The translations under genes and the position numbers were made by a program. A stretch of DNA of 64,000 nt, taken from assembly GCA_930367215.1 (NCBI GenBank), contig OV884060.1:181919253-181983252 (forward strand), read 5' to 3'. This document shows, in pieces, positions 35,100-43,648 of this stretch. Origin of the DNA: Pollenia angustigena. Taxonomy: Eukaryota; Arthropoda; Insecta; Diptera; Polleniidae. The stretch's first letter is position 1. Each line of letters starts with the position of its first letter. The notes beneath the pieces are model-generated. The model worked only from the letters and a program-made list of their open reading frames with translations, was not told the DNA's origin and ran no database searches.

Positions 35100-36828
35100 A
35101 GTCCCACAGAAAAACCTATAGGGTAACGGTAGGCCGCTCGGGAAAATCCCGTATAAAACTGTTGTAAAAATTGTACCTACTACTTTGTTTTGCATGGTTA
35201 CCTAATTCTTGTGAGTTATAAACAGAAAAGAAAAACACTACATTTTATTTTCGATATTTCTTTTTTTTTTTTGTTTAACCGTGGCTAACATTTAACTTTA
35301 CTTTGATTTTTTTTTTTTACTTTCACGTGGACATCTTTTAACACATAAAAAACAACGGAAGTTCTATAAAATATCCTTTTTATTAAACAAAATATTGGCA
35401 TCGTTCATAAACAGGGGGCTAAAACAGTTCGTTACCTTTTCCACTTATGTTTTTTCTTCTTTAATTGTTATTTTAATTAATTATCTTTTATGAAACACTT
35501 CTTTATTTTTCTTCTTCATGTTTTTTTTTTTAATTGTATTTCAATAAGCAAAATAATAGATAGATAACTTTACTTCGTTAATTATTCAAAGTATATTTGT
35601 TTCGTATTTAGGCCACATTTGATATAAATAAATTTATGTTTTTTATATTCATTCGCTTCCGTTTTTTTTATTTTTATTTAAACTTTTCGTACTCCACGTG
35701 CGCTTCTCAACGTTAATCGTTTAAATGCTGAATTAATACATATTTACAACGCCCAGTGCAATTCACTAGTGCAATATACATTTAAGAATGTGCATACCTA
35801 AGCACTATAGCACAGACGTTGAATGGTTTATATTTCTTTTATTTAATTTTTGTGTAGATCCCAGCAAGCATTCTATTTAAAACTATGATCACTTACCTTT
35901 TTCATTGGTTAAAAAAAAAATGAATAGGAACTAAATAAACTGCTGGCTGGACAAAAGAAATATAAATATAAACATAAATACTTGTTGCTATTCAGTGATA
36001 AAATTATACACTGGGAGAAACAGATGTATTAATAACAAGAATTTATGTCATTCTGGGCATTGTAAATATGTATAAAGAGTTTTGACTCTTTGCAAATATT
36101 TTATTAAAAAAAAAATATAATTGATTTTTTATACTTTTCAAATATTTACACTTTAAAGACAGACCACCACAAAATCAAAATAACTTTTTTGGCCTCTAAT
36201 TTAAAAAAAAAAGAGGAACATAAAAAATATTTTTATGAAAAAAAAAAAAAATATGTTTGCAATGTAGTTTTTTTTTTTTTGACTTTAGAATAATAATGCT
36301 GATTATTATTTATTTAATAAATAAATCATTTCATTGAGATGTGTTAATAAAAAAATTATAATGAAAAATATAGATTTTATTATTGTATCTATTGTAATTC
36401 TTTTATTCGATAACTTTTTTTTAAATAGAAAAAAAGGAAAATCTAAAAACAATACAATCTTGAGCTGTTTTTACTTTTGCTTTTCTTTTTGTTTCTCTTG
36501 CCATAGCTATTAAGAAATATATATACATATTTTCCCTAACTGATTTGTTGATATTTAAAAATTGTAGCTTAAACTTTTAAATTTTTTAAATTTATTATTA
36601 TTATTATTATTATTACTATTTACTATATTATGACATCAATAAGTTATTAAGATAACTGTGAAATGAATGAAATCTTTAAAAATTAAAAATAATAGTAAAT
36701 AAAAAAAAAAAAAAAAGTAAATTGTACCACAATTAGAATTAAGAATGCACAACATAATAGTTAAAAAAAAGAAAAAAATGTTTACATTCTAAAGTGCGTC
36801 TTCGTTTGGTGTTCGTCTCCATAAAGAC
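35100..36828. other. AT-rich 3' non-coding region of the retroelement (right arm)
   Basis: No protein-coding frame. Contains poly-T/poly-A tracts and an (ATT)n microsatellite near 36595. About 230 bp near 35410-35640 are absent from the left arm. Confidence 0.5.
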
Positions 36829-37225
36829 GTGTTTAATCCACTAACAGCGTCAATTCCTATGAGTATCAATAAGCACTATGCCTTTATTCGCTCAACAACC
36901 GATGGGATAACCGTGATGTCTCTACACATGCCAAATGAAAATGGTGATTCTCGTTCGGATGCCTTGGATTGTGTTAACTCTGATGTATATGATATGAAGG
37001 ATAGTATAGCTTTGCAAAACGATAACTCTGATTGAATACATGTCCAAAGAACTTCAAGATCATAAGACGGAAAAATGTGATGATAAAAAGGGTAAAAAGT
37101 CTGAATTATATAAATGTTCTTGTTTCAGTTCGATAACCAGCAACAAGAATGTCAAGCTTAAAGCAGCTATTGTAATTGTATCGGGGTGGCAAAGAATGCT
37201 AATAATAATTTGGCCATTACTCTGA
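36829..37225 (+). pseudogene. Unrecognised broken reading frame near the retroelement 3' end
   Basis: Two overlapping frames (36829-37035 and 37040-37225) look like one coding segment broken by a frame change near 37035; the left arm has the same pieces around 20300-20590. A further frame (KKRNVHDMNQLLDGSG, near 37354-37410) continues in the left arm through the polypurine tract region. Codon use looks protein-like but I do not recognise a domain. Confidence 0.35.
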
Positions 37226-37430
37226 ACCCCATATATACTTTAATTTAAGTCCTGCCAAACAAAATTCGTATAAAACAAGGAAAAGAAATCCCAGGCTAGA
37301 TGCTAAAAAAAAAAAAAAATCTAGATGTCAAACAACAGGATCTTACAACCAAAATGAAGAAACGTAATGTGCACGACATGAACCAGTTACTGGATGGCAG
37401 TGGCAAAATTACCTACGCTCCCATTGTTGT

Positions 37431-37448
37431 ATCCTACCGGCTGCGCCA
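37431..37448 (-). promoter_or_regulatory. Retroelement primer-binding site
   Basis: On the minus strand TGGCGCAGCCGGTAGG begins 2 bases after the LTR end. It resembles the tRNA-Ser-type site TGGCGCAG(T/C)CGGTAG that I recall for the 17.6/297 group of gypsy elements. It fixes the transcription direction as minus. Confidence 0.75.
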
Positions 37449-37450
37449 AT

Positions 37451-37639
37451 TGTTGTAGTTGAAATTAGAAGATCTTTTTTGTATTTTTTGCTAACCTGGA
37501 GTGTTCCGTGGAGATCGCAGGTAGATGTTTATTTGCTTGCTAATTACAACTCAACTTAATATTATTCTTACCCGCTATTTATACCTAGTTCTTATAATTA
37601 AAACGCTGACTGTACTAAAGTCAGCAAGTGTCTAAAGTG
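37451..37639 (-). repeat. 5' LTR of the retroelement, part 1 (split by the Maverick)
   Basis: Matches 19497 onward up to the TCTAAAGTG string, where the Maverick begins. The remainder of the LTR is at 54525-54612. The last six bases, AAAGTG (37634-37639), are the Maverick target duplication. Confidence 0.85.
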
Positions 37640-39036
37640 AGTAGATAGGTAATGGGGATCTTGGACTGTGTCCGGTTCCGATAATATGAAAAAGAATGTG
37701 TGGTGTAATAGATTATCCAAGTTCAGAACCATTTCCGGTATACGAGCAGACGAGGTGAAAATGAATAACAGTTTGTCCACTTATATATAGATGACGCTGA
37801 TTGTGAAGTTCAGTTTTTTAGACTTAGATGGCGCATACATTTATCTCATTTCCGATAGGATTTTAAAAATTTTGTGAAGAAAATACCAACAAAATGTGTA
37901 TTTTGAGGGGATTTAAGCGTTGATTTGAATATTTATTTAGGATTTTAAAAATTTTGTGAAGAAAATACCAACAAAATGTGTATTTTGAGGGGATTTAAGC
38001 GTTGATTTGAATATTTATTTAGGATTTTAAAAATATTGTGAAGAAAATACCAACAAAATGGGTATTTTGAGGGGATTTAAGCGTTGATTTGAATATTTAT
38101 TTAGGATTTTAAAAATTTTGTGAAGAAAATACCAACAAAATGGGTATTTTGAGGGGATTTAAGCGTTGATTTGAATATTTATTTAGGATTTTAAAAATAT
38201 TGTGAAGAAAATACCAACAAAAATGGGTATTTTGATGTAAACTCTATTTTAAGTTTTAATGTCAACTCTATTTTAAGCTCTATTTTATACAAGCTCCGAA
38301 ACATTTATTTAATTTCCGAACCATTTTATCATGTTGAAATTATTTTTTTACCATTTATCTTAGTTCCGAACCATTTGTATAATTTTGAAATTTATTTTAA
38401 GCAAGTTCTGAAGCTTTTTGGTGAGGTGAAGTTTATTTTTTTTTAACCACTAATCCTAGTTCCGAGCCAGTTTGTTGTAAGATTTCATTTCAACAGTGAT
38501 TCTAAACAGTTTAATTTTATCAAAACTATCGAAGCCAAAATCGACAAAATAGAAAATAAAAGTTCCAAATTATGGTATAACCGATATCTTTTCACATCAA
38601 TTTTATAATTCTCAAGTAAAAAACAAGTTTGCGATTCTTTTAAAACTGTTTTTAGAATTAACACAATAGTCAAAGAATTTAAATTTAGTTTTGTTTTCTT
38701 CTTTGTATTAAGAAATATTTTGTTCCCGTTTATGCTGACATTATGTTATTCTTATTTGCAGTTTGTTTTCTTTCATAATATAACGTCTCCTAAGAAGATT
38801 TAAAAAGAATTTGTATTTTGTTATAAAATGCTGACGATGTGTCTGCATGTTTGTTTACATTAATCTGATGAAGAAATCTTTTTGTTATATTTAAGAAGCA
38901 TAAACATGATTGAGCGTGTTAGAATGTATAATTTGTTTATAAAACAAAACATTAATTGCAGTTTGTTTTCTTGCCCTTCTTAAAAGGCTTAGTGGAGTAT
39001 ACTTCTGAAAACTAGGTTTATTTACATTTGAACATT
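37640..39036 (+). repeat. Left terminal inverted repeat of the Maverick
   Basis: 1,397 bp, mirrored at 53122-54518 with no net length change; one mismatch noticed near 38568. Contains an internal 82-bp tandem array (37857-38236). Small frames inside it occur in both copies and show no conservation signal. Confidence 0.95.
37857..38236. repeat. 82-bp tandem repeat in the left TIR (4.6 copies)
   Basis: Units begin at 37857, 37939, 38021, 38103 and 38185, each starting AGGATTTTAAAAA. Units 1-2 carry AATGTGTATT and units 3-5 AATGGGTATT. The right TIR array (53922-54301) shows the same variant order mirrored. Confidence 0.95.
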
Positions 39037-39049
39037 GAAGATTTGAACA

Positions 39050-39262
39050 ATGAATTTGAGCGATTTTGAAATTGAATTTGTCGATGAAAATTCTATGGAA
39101 GAGATCCCTAACAACCAAATGGCTTACTACGATTTTTTGTGGGAAATTGAGTATTTTTTGGAAGACGAAGAGGGTGATAAAATCATTTTAAAGGCAAATG
39201 ACGGGTTTTATTTGGATGAAGAAGGAGATCGCTTCATTAGAGAACTAGATTTAAGTTTATAG
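39050..39262 (+). CDS. Small acidic protein of unknown function (Maverick)
   Basis: 70 residues, very rich in Asp and Glu (about one third acidic), starting just inside the left TIR. No signal peptide, membrane segment or known motif. It contains two similar DEEGD strings (residues about 39-43 and 55-59). Its position next to the BIR gene suggests an early or accessory gene; that is inference only. Confidence 0.6.
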   Translation: MNLSDFEIEFVDENSMEEIPNNQMAYYDFLWEIEYFLEDEEGDKIILKANDGFYLDEEGDRFIRELDLSL

Positions 39263-39526
39263 ATGTAAATTTTTTCTTATTTTTATTCAAATACTTTTAA
39301 GTAGTTATTAAATAAAATATATGTACATACTAAAAAACTTTTAAAAGTAAAATAAATGTTTCTTATATTGCATCACATTTCGAAAATAATTTTCAATGGC
39401 TGAACATATCCATGTATAAATAGCGTATACAATTCATTTCAACAGCAAGTACATTGTGATTTATCGTGGAGTTCAAATAGTATTTTTAAAATTTGCGGTT
39501 GAAATTATGAAAGAAAAAAATTTAAA

Positions 39527-40219
39527 ATGGTTAAAGATCTAAAATTCGATTGCAGTGAAGATCAGCATTTAAAACAATCTTCATTTACGCCACGCTATAG
39601 CATGACTGATATTTTCCATAGAGAAGATGAGCGTTTAAAAACTTTTTCATGCTGGCCATTAAAATGGGTAGATAAAAGAGAGTTAGCTATGACTGGCATG
39701 TTTTATAGTGGAGATTACGACAAAACAAAATGTTATTTTTGCGAAGTTGAAATTTGGAATTGGGCGCTTACTGATCAACCTTTAACAGAACATTTGCGTT
39801 GGTCACCAAATTGTGCTTTACTGAGAAGATGTTGTACCAATAATGTACCTAATAATTGGAATGTGTCAAATCAACTACTACCACCACCCTGTTATGATAC
39901 CTGTGGTCTCAGAGAAGTAGAAGGTAAAATACGACACGATAATTTTTCTAACATTCCTCAGTATAATATTGAAATTAAAAACGATAATATCGCTAGAAGC
40001 AATCACATTACTAATTATGATGATCAAGTTATTGAAATCCCAATTACATTTGTCGAATCTTCAAATACAATGATGCAAAACGCTGAAATTTCATCATCCA
40101 TAATAAATGTAGCAAAATATTTTTTTATTTATCATTTTTTGTTATTAATTTTATTTATTATTTTATTTGTATTAGAATACATTTTATTTGCTGAAATAGA
40201 ACTGAAAATAAATAAATAA
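39527..40219 (+). CDS. Single-BIR, tail-anchored IAP-like protein (Maverick)
   Basis: 230 residues. Residues about 36-100 form a baculovirus-IAP-repeat domain: an RLKTFSCWP start, a GMFYSGDYDKTKCYFC core and HLRWSPNC, giving the zinc ligands C69, C72, H89 and C96 with the exact C-x2-C-x16-H-x6-C spacing. There is no second BIR and no RING finger. The C-terminus (about residues 193-222) is a strongly hydrophobic helix followed by a short Lys-containing tail, so the product is predicted to be tail-anchored with the BIR facing the cytosol. BIR proteins can bind caspases or pro-apoptotic IBM peptides. An anti-apoptotic role during a virus-like stage is inferred, not shown. A flanking intergenic promoter region lies at 39263-39526. 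Confidence 0.9.
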   Translation: MVKDLKFDCSEDQHLKQSSFTPRYSMTDIFHREDERLKTFSCWPLKWVDKRELAMTGMFYSGDYDKTKCYFCEVEIWNWALTDQPLTEHLRWSPNCALLRRCCTNNVPNNWNVSNQLLPPPCYDTCGLREVEGKIRHDNFSNIPQYNIEIKNDNIARSNHITNYDDQVIEIPITFVESSNTMMQNAEISSSIINVAKYFFIYHFLLLILFIILFVLEYILFAEIELKINK

Positions 40220-40246
40220 AAAAAAGAGAAAAAGTTTTGATTTTTA

Positions 40247-40537
40247 TTATTGGTCTTTATTAAATATTAAATGATAATTATTTATTAAATTTATTACATT
40301 AATTTTTCTTAATATATAAACCGCACATCTGCACGGAGTAGGCCCTTCTTCACAATACGAGCTGTACCATGGGCAGCATTGGAAATGTGGCTCCCCATCA
40401 TCACTTTCAGCAACGCCGAAGTCTTCATTTTCATCCAGCATTGGTATGAAACTTTCTATGCACAGCCTGTGCTCATGCAGGATAACTTCCTCAAATTTGG
40501 TTAAAAATTTTACTAAAAATTCTTTTAATGTACACAT
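40247..40537 (-). CDS. Cys-rich small protein of unknown function (Maverick)
   Basis: 96 residues, converging on the BIR gene and sharing its 27-bp 3' spacer. The second half has six closely spaced cysteines (CC, then C, then C, then CRC between residues about 54 and 71), which suggests metal binding or disulfides. An acidic DENEDFG / ESDDGE patch precedes them. No family recognised. Confidence 0.6.
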   Translation of the reverse strand: MCTLKEFLVKFLTKFEEVILHEHRLCIESFIPMLDENEDFGVAESDDGEPHFQCCPWYSSYCEEGPTPCRCAVYILRKINVINLINNYHLIFNKDQ

Positions 40538-40616
40538 TTTTGAGTTGTATCCGCTTGGCGTCCTACTTGTTAATGTTTCTCGTTTTTAAATTTCTAGTTA
40601 TTATTTCACAACATTT

Positions 40617-40905
40617 TACTTAATAACTAGAGTGAAAGAGAAAAGTATATTAAATTTCTCACTTCTATTCGGTTTACTTAATAACTAGAGTGAAAGAGAA
40701 AACTATATTAAATTTCTCAATTCTATTCGGTTTAATTAATAACTAGAGTGAAAGAGAAAACTATATTAAATTTCTCAATTCTATTCGGTTTAATTAATAA
40801 CTAGAGTGAAAGAGAAAACTATATTAAATTTCTCAATGCTATTCGGTTTACTTAATAACTAGAGTGAAAGAGAAAACTATATTAATTTTCTCAATGCTAT
40901 TCGGT
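40617..40905. repeat. 58-bp direct repeat, five copies (Maverick)
   Basis: Units with TAATAACTAGAGTGAAAGAG start at 40621, 40679, 40737, 40795 and 40853, a strict 58-bp period. Copies differ by one to three bases. The array lies in the upstream flank shared by the Cys-rich gene (minus) and the 115-residue gene (plus), so it could be an enhancer or replication-related repeat; that is inference. A 69-residue frame beginning inside it (40864) is probably spurious. Confidence 0.9.
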
Positions 40906-41154
40906 AATTTGTTCTGTATTGGTTCCTATTTATTTGGTAGTGTTATTCCATATTTATTTATATCGATTTCTTTCTTTAGAGCAAAGGGAAGAAATGTATG
41001 TCTTCGTCTCATTTATTCACATGATTATATATCAATAAACTTTTTCTTGATTAATAAAATAGATTATTTTTGATTTAGTTAAGCTCTTTTCAATTTAGAG
41101 AAGTGGTTTTAATCTCAGTTGAAAAAAAGAAACTAACGTGATCGGTTGTGAAAA

Positions 41155-41502
41155 ATGGAACCCTCGAAAAACTTAGTAACCAAATTTAATACTCTGAGCT
41201 ACAGCAAATCCTTAATTCACATTAAGGATCTTGCAATATCTTCTAAACACATTATTATGAATGCAAGTAGAGTGAATACCAAGTATGGGAGCTCAATAAA
41301 AGTTGAGCTTGAGGAGAATATATTGTTTTTGCCATATCGCTACAATACGCTAACTGACGAAGATTTGAAGAATTTATCATCTGGATCGTATCTTATATCC
41401 AGGGAAGGGGAGAAAAACTTGCGATTGAAGCCATTTGAGGAGGGTGATATCTTTGAAGCCAATTCTAGATATCCCATATACGCAAACTTTAACAGTTTTT
41501 AA
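41155..41502 (+). CDS. Conserved-looking small protein of unknown function (Maverick)
   Basis: 115 residues with a regular beta-rich pattern: HIKDLAISSKHIIMNASRV, then TKYGSSIKVELEE, then LPYRYNTL. A TKYG...LP.R pattern recalls small proteins I have seen encoded in insect Polintons; a compact OB-like fold is possible but unproven. Preceded by an AAA-ATG context after the 58-bp repeat array. No catalytic motif. Confidence 0.65.
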   Translation: MEPSKNLVTKFNTLSYSKSLIHIKDLAISSKHIIMNASRVNTKYGSSIKVELEENILFLPYRYNTLTDEDLKNLSSGSYLISREGEKNLRLKPFEEGDIFEANSRYPIYANFNSF

Positions 41503-41601
41503 ATTATATTTTAACGATAAAAATAATAATAATATGTACCTTAAAATAATTAAATAAAAAAAAAAAACATGGTTTTTCTTTTTAAAATAATTTCAATTGT
41601 T

Positions 41602-41976
41602 TTATTTATTAATTTCTTTTTCAGTTATTTTATATAAAAATTCAAGACATAAATGACCACAATTAAATGAATCATAGTTTTGATGTTGATTGTAGTTATA
41701 TTTTATATTTCCTCCTAGGTACTCAACTAGTTCCAATGGTGGTTGTAAATTTCCAAAACTATCATAATATTCTATTTGTTTATTGTTTTTATAGTAAGCT
41801 ACCCAATGTGTACCACTACCGATTGTAGAATCCAAATTAATTACTCCACATTCAATATTTCTGGGATGTTTTGGTATTGCGTCTAACATGAAAATTCCTC
41901 TAAAATGTGGAATATTTTTTGAGAATTTTCGTATATCAATATCAGTCAATGGTCTTTTGGGTAGCTTGTTTAGAAG
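41602..41976 (-). CDS. Adenain-type cysteine protease, expressed as a -1 frame extension (Maverick)
   Basis: Catalytic blocks in adenovirus-protease order: GTHWVAYY (H48, counted from 41949), YYDSFGN (D63), a glutamine in NYNQHQN and NCGHLCLEFL (C97). The family cleaves capsid and core precursors during virion maturation. There is no AUG before the conserved N-terminus; the first AUG lies about 20 residues into the domain. The frame instead opens within 21 bases upstream of the PLA2-protein stop codon, where a canonical A AAA AAC heptamer (41976-41982) would place -1 shifted ribosomes exactly in this frame. A simple indel in a once-continuous or once-separate gene is the alternative. Confidence 0.9.
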   Translation of the reverse strand, partial: LLNKLPKRPLTDIDIRKFSKNIPHFRGIFMLDAIPKHPRNIECGVINLDSTIGSGTHWVAYYKNNKQIEYYDSFGNLQPPLELVEYLGGNIKYNYNQHQNYDSFNCGHLCLEFLYKITEKEINK

Positions 41977-42803
41977 TTTTTTGCTTTTTCTTCATAAGTT
42001 AATCCATATCCTTTCTTATATGGTTTGAGGTAAAGTCCTTTACCCATTGCTATTGCTTCCATATTCTTATTGTGTCTAGTCGCTTCATCAAGTTGGAGTT
42101 TAGCATTCTTTGCTGCATTAACTGCTTTTGCTATGTTAGCACCTCCACTCGATAGGGTACCAATTACACCTAAAGCTGTTAATATTGGTATTAATGGTAA
42201 AACACCACCAACTTTTGGAACACGTATTACACGTGGTACTACAATTTCAGATTTCCTTCCCTTTAAGGATTTGTTAATGGTTTTACGTGCAATCTTGATA
42301 GCAGCGTTAAGATCTGTTGGTTTTTCTTTTCTTAAAATTTTTGTTGTTGCTTTTAGCGTTGAATTGAACAGTTTTCGTCCAATAACTTTATTCGATTTTG
42401 ATTTCCTATTACTTTTGTTTTGCTTAGTCATCCCCATACCGAGTTTAGTTTTTGCTTTCATTGCGTTAGTAACCAAATATGCCAACGATTTTTCTGGAAG
42501 ACTGCTATCTTTTGAAAGTACTCGTTCCCAAGCTCTGTTCTCAAGAATTTTATCAGCTTGATGTCTTATATTTATATCTCTACTTTTTGAATAAGCAATA
42601 TCGTGTTCTTTACATGCACCGTCTAATAGATTAATTCCTTTATCACCTCGTTCTAAACGTTTTTGTAATTTCGTTCCAGGACCACAATATTGATAACCAG
42701 GAAGATGTAGTTCAAAAGGAAGTGAATTTACCAATTTATTAATTAAACCTTCTCCTCTGACGACTTTATTACAATTAATCTTGTTTTTAAAACGTATTAC
42801 CAT
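41970..42803 (-). CDS. Phospholipase-A2-domain minor virion protein (Maverick)
   Basis: 277 residues. Residues about 35-75 match the PLA2 calcium loop (YCGPGT, 39-44) and the catalytic helix (DGACKEHD, His67/Asp68, then Tyr71), as in parvovirus VP1u and invertebrate secreted PLA2. A basic central region follows, then a hydrophobic, glycine-rich segment (about 203-222) and a GKGLYLKPYKKGYGL C-terminus. Family members help virions cross endosomal membranes; here that role is inferred. The gene diverges from the ATPase gene with a 61-bp spacer, and the protease follows in the -1 frame. The stop TAA (41970-41972) sits one codon after the slippery heptamer. Confidence 0.85.
   Translation of the reverse strand: MVIRFKNKINCNKVVRGEGLINKLVNSLPFELHLPGYQYCGPGTKLQKRLERGDKGINLLDGACKEHDIAYSKSRDINIRHQADKILENRAWERVLSKDSSLPEKSLAYLVTNAMKAKTKLGMGMTKQNKSNRKSKSNKVIGRKLFNSTLKATTKILRKEKPTDLNAAIKIARKTINKSLKGRKSEIVVPRVIRVPKVGGVLPLIPILTALGVIGTLSSGGANIAKAVNAAKNAKLQLDEATRHNKNMEAIAMGKGLYLKPYKKGYGLTYEEKAKNF
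41976..41982 (-). promoter_or_regulatory. Candidate -1 ribosomal frameshift heptamer A AAA AAC
   Basis: Read in the PLA2 frame, the codons are GCA AAA AAC TTC TAA, giving the canonical X XXY YYZ slippery site. Shifting back one base leads directly into the protease frame. The two frames overlap for only about seven codons and the heptamer lies inside that overlap. I could not identify a strong downstream stem or pseudoknot by eye. Confidence 0.65.
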
Positions 42804-42864
42804 TTTATTTAATTTTATTCTATAAGAAAAAGAGAATATTTAATTATTTCATTTAGTTCTAAAG

Positions 42865-43551
42865 ATGCGTTTAATAAAACAACATAAAAATATTTTTGTT
42901 CGTAATACGGATTCTTCAACGAATTTAAATTCAAAATGTAGACATAGTTCTATATTACCGAATTCTATTCGTGCGCTTATTGTAGGTCCTTCAAATTGTG
43001 GCAAGACTAACGTTATGATAAGCTTACTAGAGAGTCCTAATGGACTGAAATTTGAAAACATCTATTTATACTCAAAATCACTATTTCAGCCAAAGTATGA
43101 ATATTTAAGAAAATTGATAACACCAATTAAAGGAATGGGGTTTCATACGTTTTCTGATAATGATTCTGTAATACCTCCAGATGAAGCACAAAACAATTCA
43201 GTTATGATTTTCGATGATGTTGCATGTGAAAAACAAAACAATATACGTGCATATTTTTGTATGGGTAGACATAGAAATGTAGATTCATTCTACTTATGTC
43301 AAACATATACAAGAATTCCCAAACATTTAATAAGAGATAATGCTAATATGATTATTATGTTTAAGCAAGATGAAATTAATATAAAACATATATATGCTGA
43401 TCATGTTGGTAGCGATATGAGTTACGAAAAGTTTCATGAAATTTGTGGAGAATGTTGGAAAGATAAATATGGATTTTTGGTTATAAGTAAAGATGATGAA
43501 TTAAATGATGGGAGATATAGAAAGCAGTTTGTTTATTTTATAGCAATATAA
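42865..43551 (+). CDS. FtsK/HerA-family genome-packaging ATPase (Maverick)
   Basis: 228 residues. Walker A GPSNCGKT (41-48), Walker B VMIFDDV (113-119), and a sensor-like LCQTYTRIP segment following the arginine-rich FCMGRHR stretch. This is the A32-like DNA-packaging ATPase shared by Polintons, adintoviruses and NCLDVs; it would pump the linear genome into the capsid. It diverges from the PLA2 gene, so the 61-bp interval probably holds both promoters. Length is usual for the family and the frame is intact. Confidence 0.95.
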   Translation: MRLIKQHKNIFVRNTDSSTNLNSKCRHSSILPNSIRALIVGPSNCGKTNVMISLLESPNGLKFENIYLYSKSLFQPKYEYLRKLITPIKGMGFHTFSDNDSVIPPDEAQNNSVMIFDDVACEKQNNIRAYFCMGRHRNVDSFYLCQTYTRIPKHLIRDNANMIIMFKQDEINIKHIYADHVGSDMSYEKFHEICGECWKDKYGFLVISKDDELNDGRYRKQFVYFIAI

Positions 43552-43648
43552 ATTATAGAATATATTTTATACGATTATTAGTATAACATCAACCTTTAAA
43601 GATATTACAACAATAAAACGCATTGTTAACCAACGAATAGCTGATCTG

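Larger units (their letters stand above)
33044..37414 (+). repeat. Right arm of the retroelement palindrome
   Basis: Inverted copy of 20045-25770. The outer end stops at about 37414, some 17 bp from the primer-binding site; the inner end lies within env at about 33044. It preserves the empty sites of the two elements inserted in the left arm, which shows that those insertions came after the duplication. Confidence 0.85.

Noticed and set aside
38485..38673. 62-residue frame in the left TIR, mirrored at 53485-53673
   Set aside because: Hydrophobic AT-rich frame that is present twice only because the TIRs are duplicated; no start context, motif or neighbouring promoter supports it.
40864..41073. 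69-residue frame starting in the 58-bp repeats
   Set aside because: Begins inside the tandem repeat and has only generic hydrophobic composition.
42070..42561. 163-residue plus-strand frame
   Set aside because: It is the antisense shadow of the PLA2-domain gene, which has motifs, while this frame has none.
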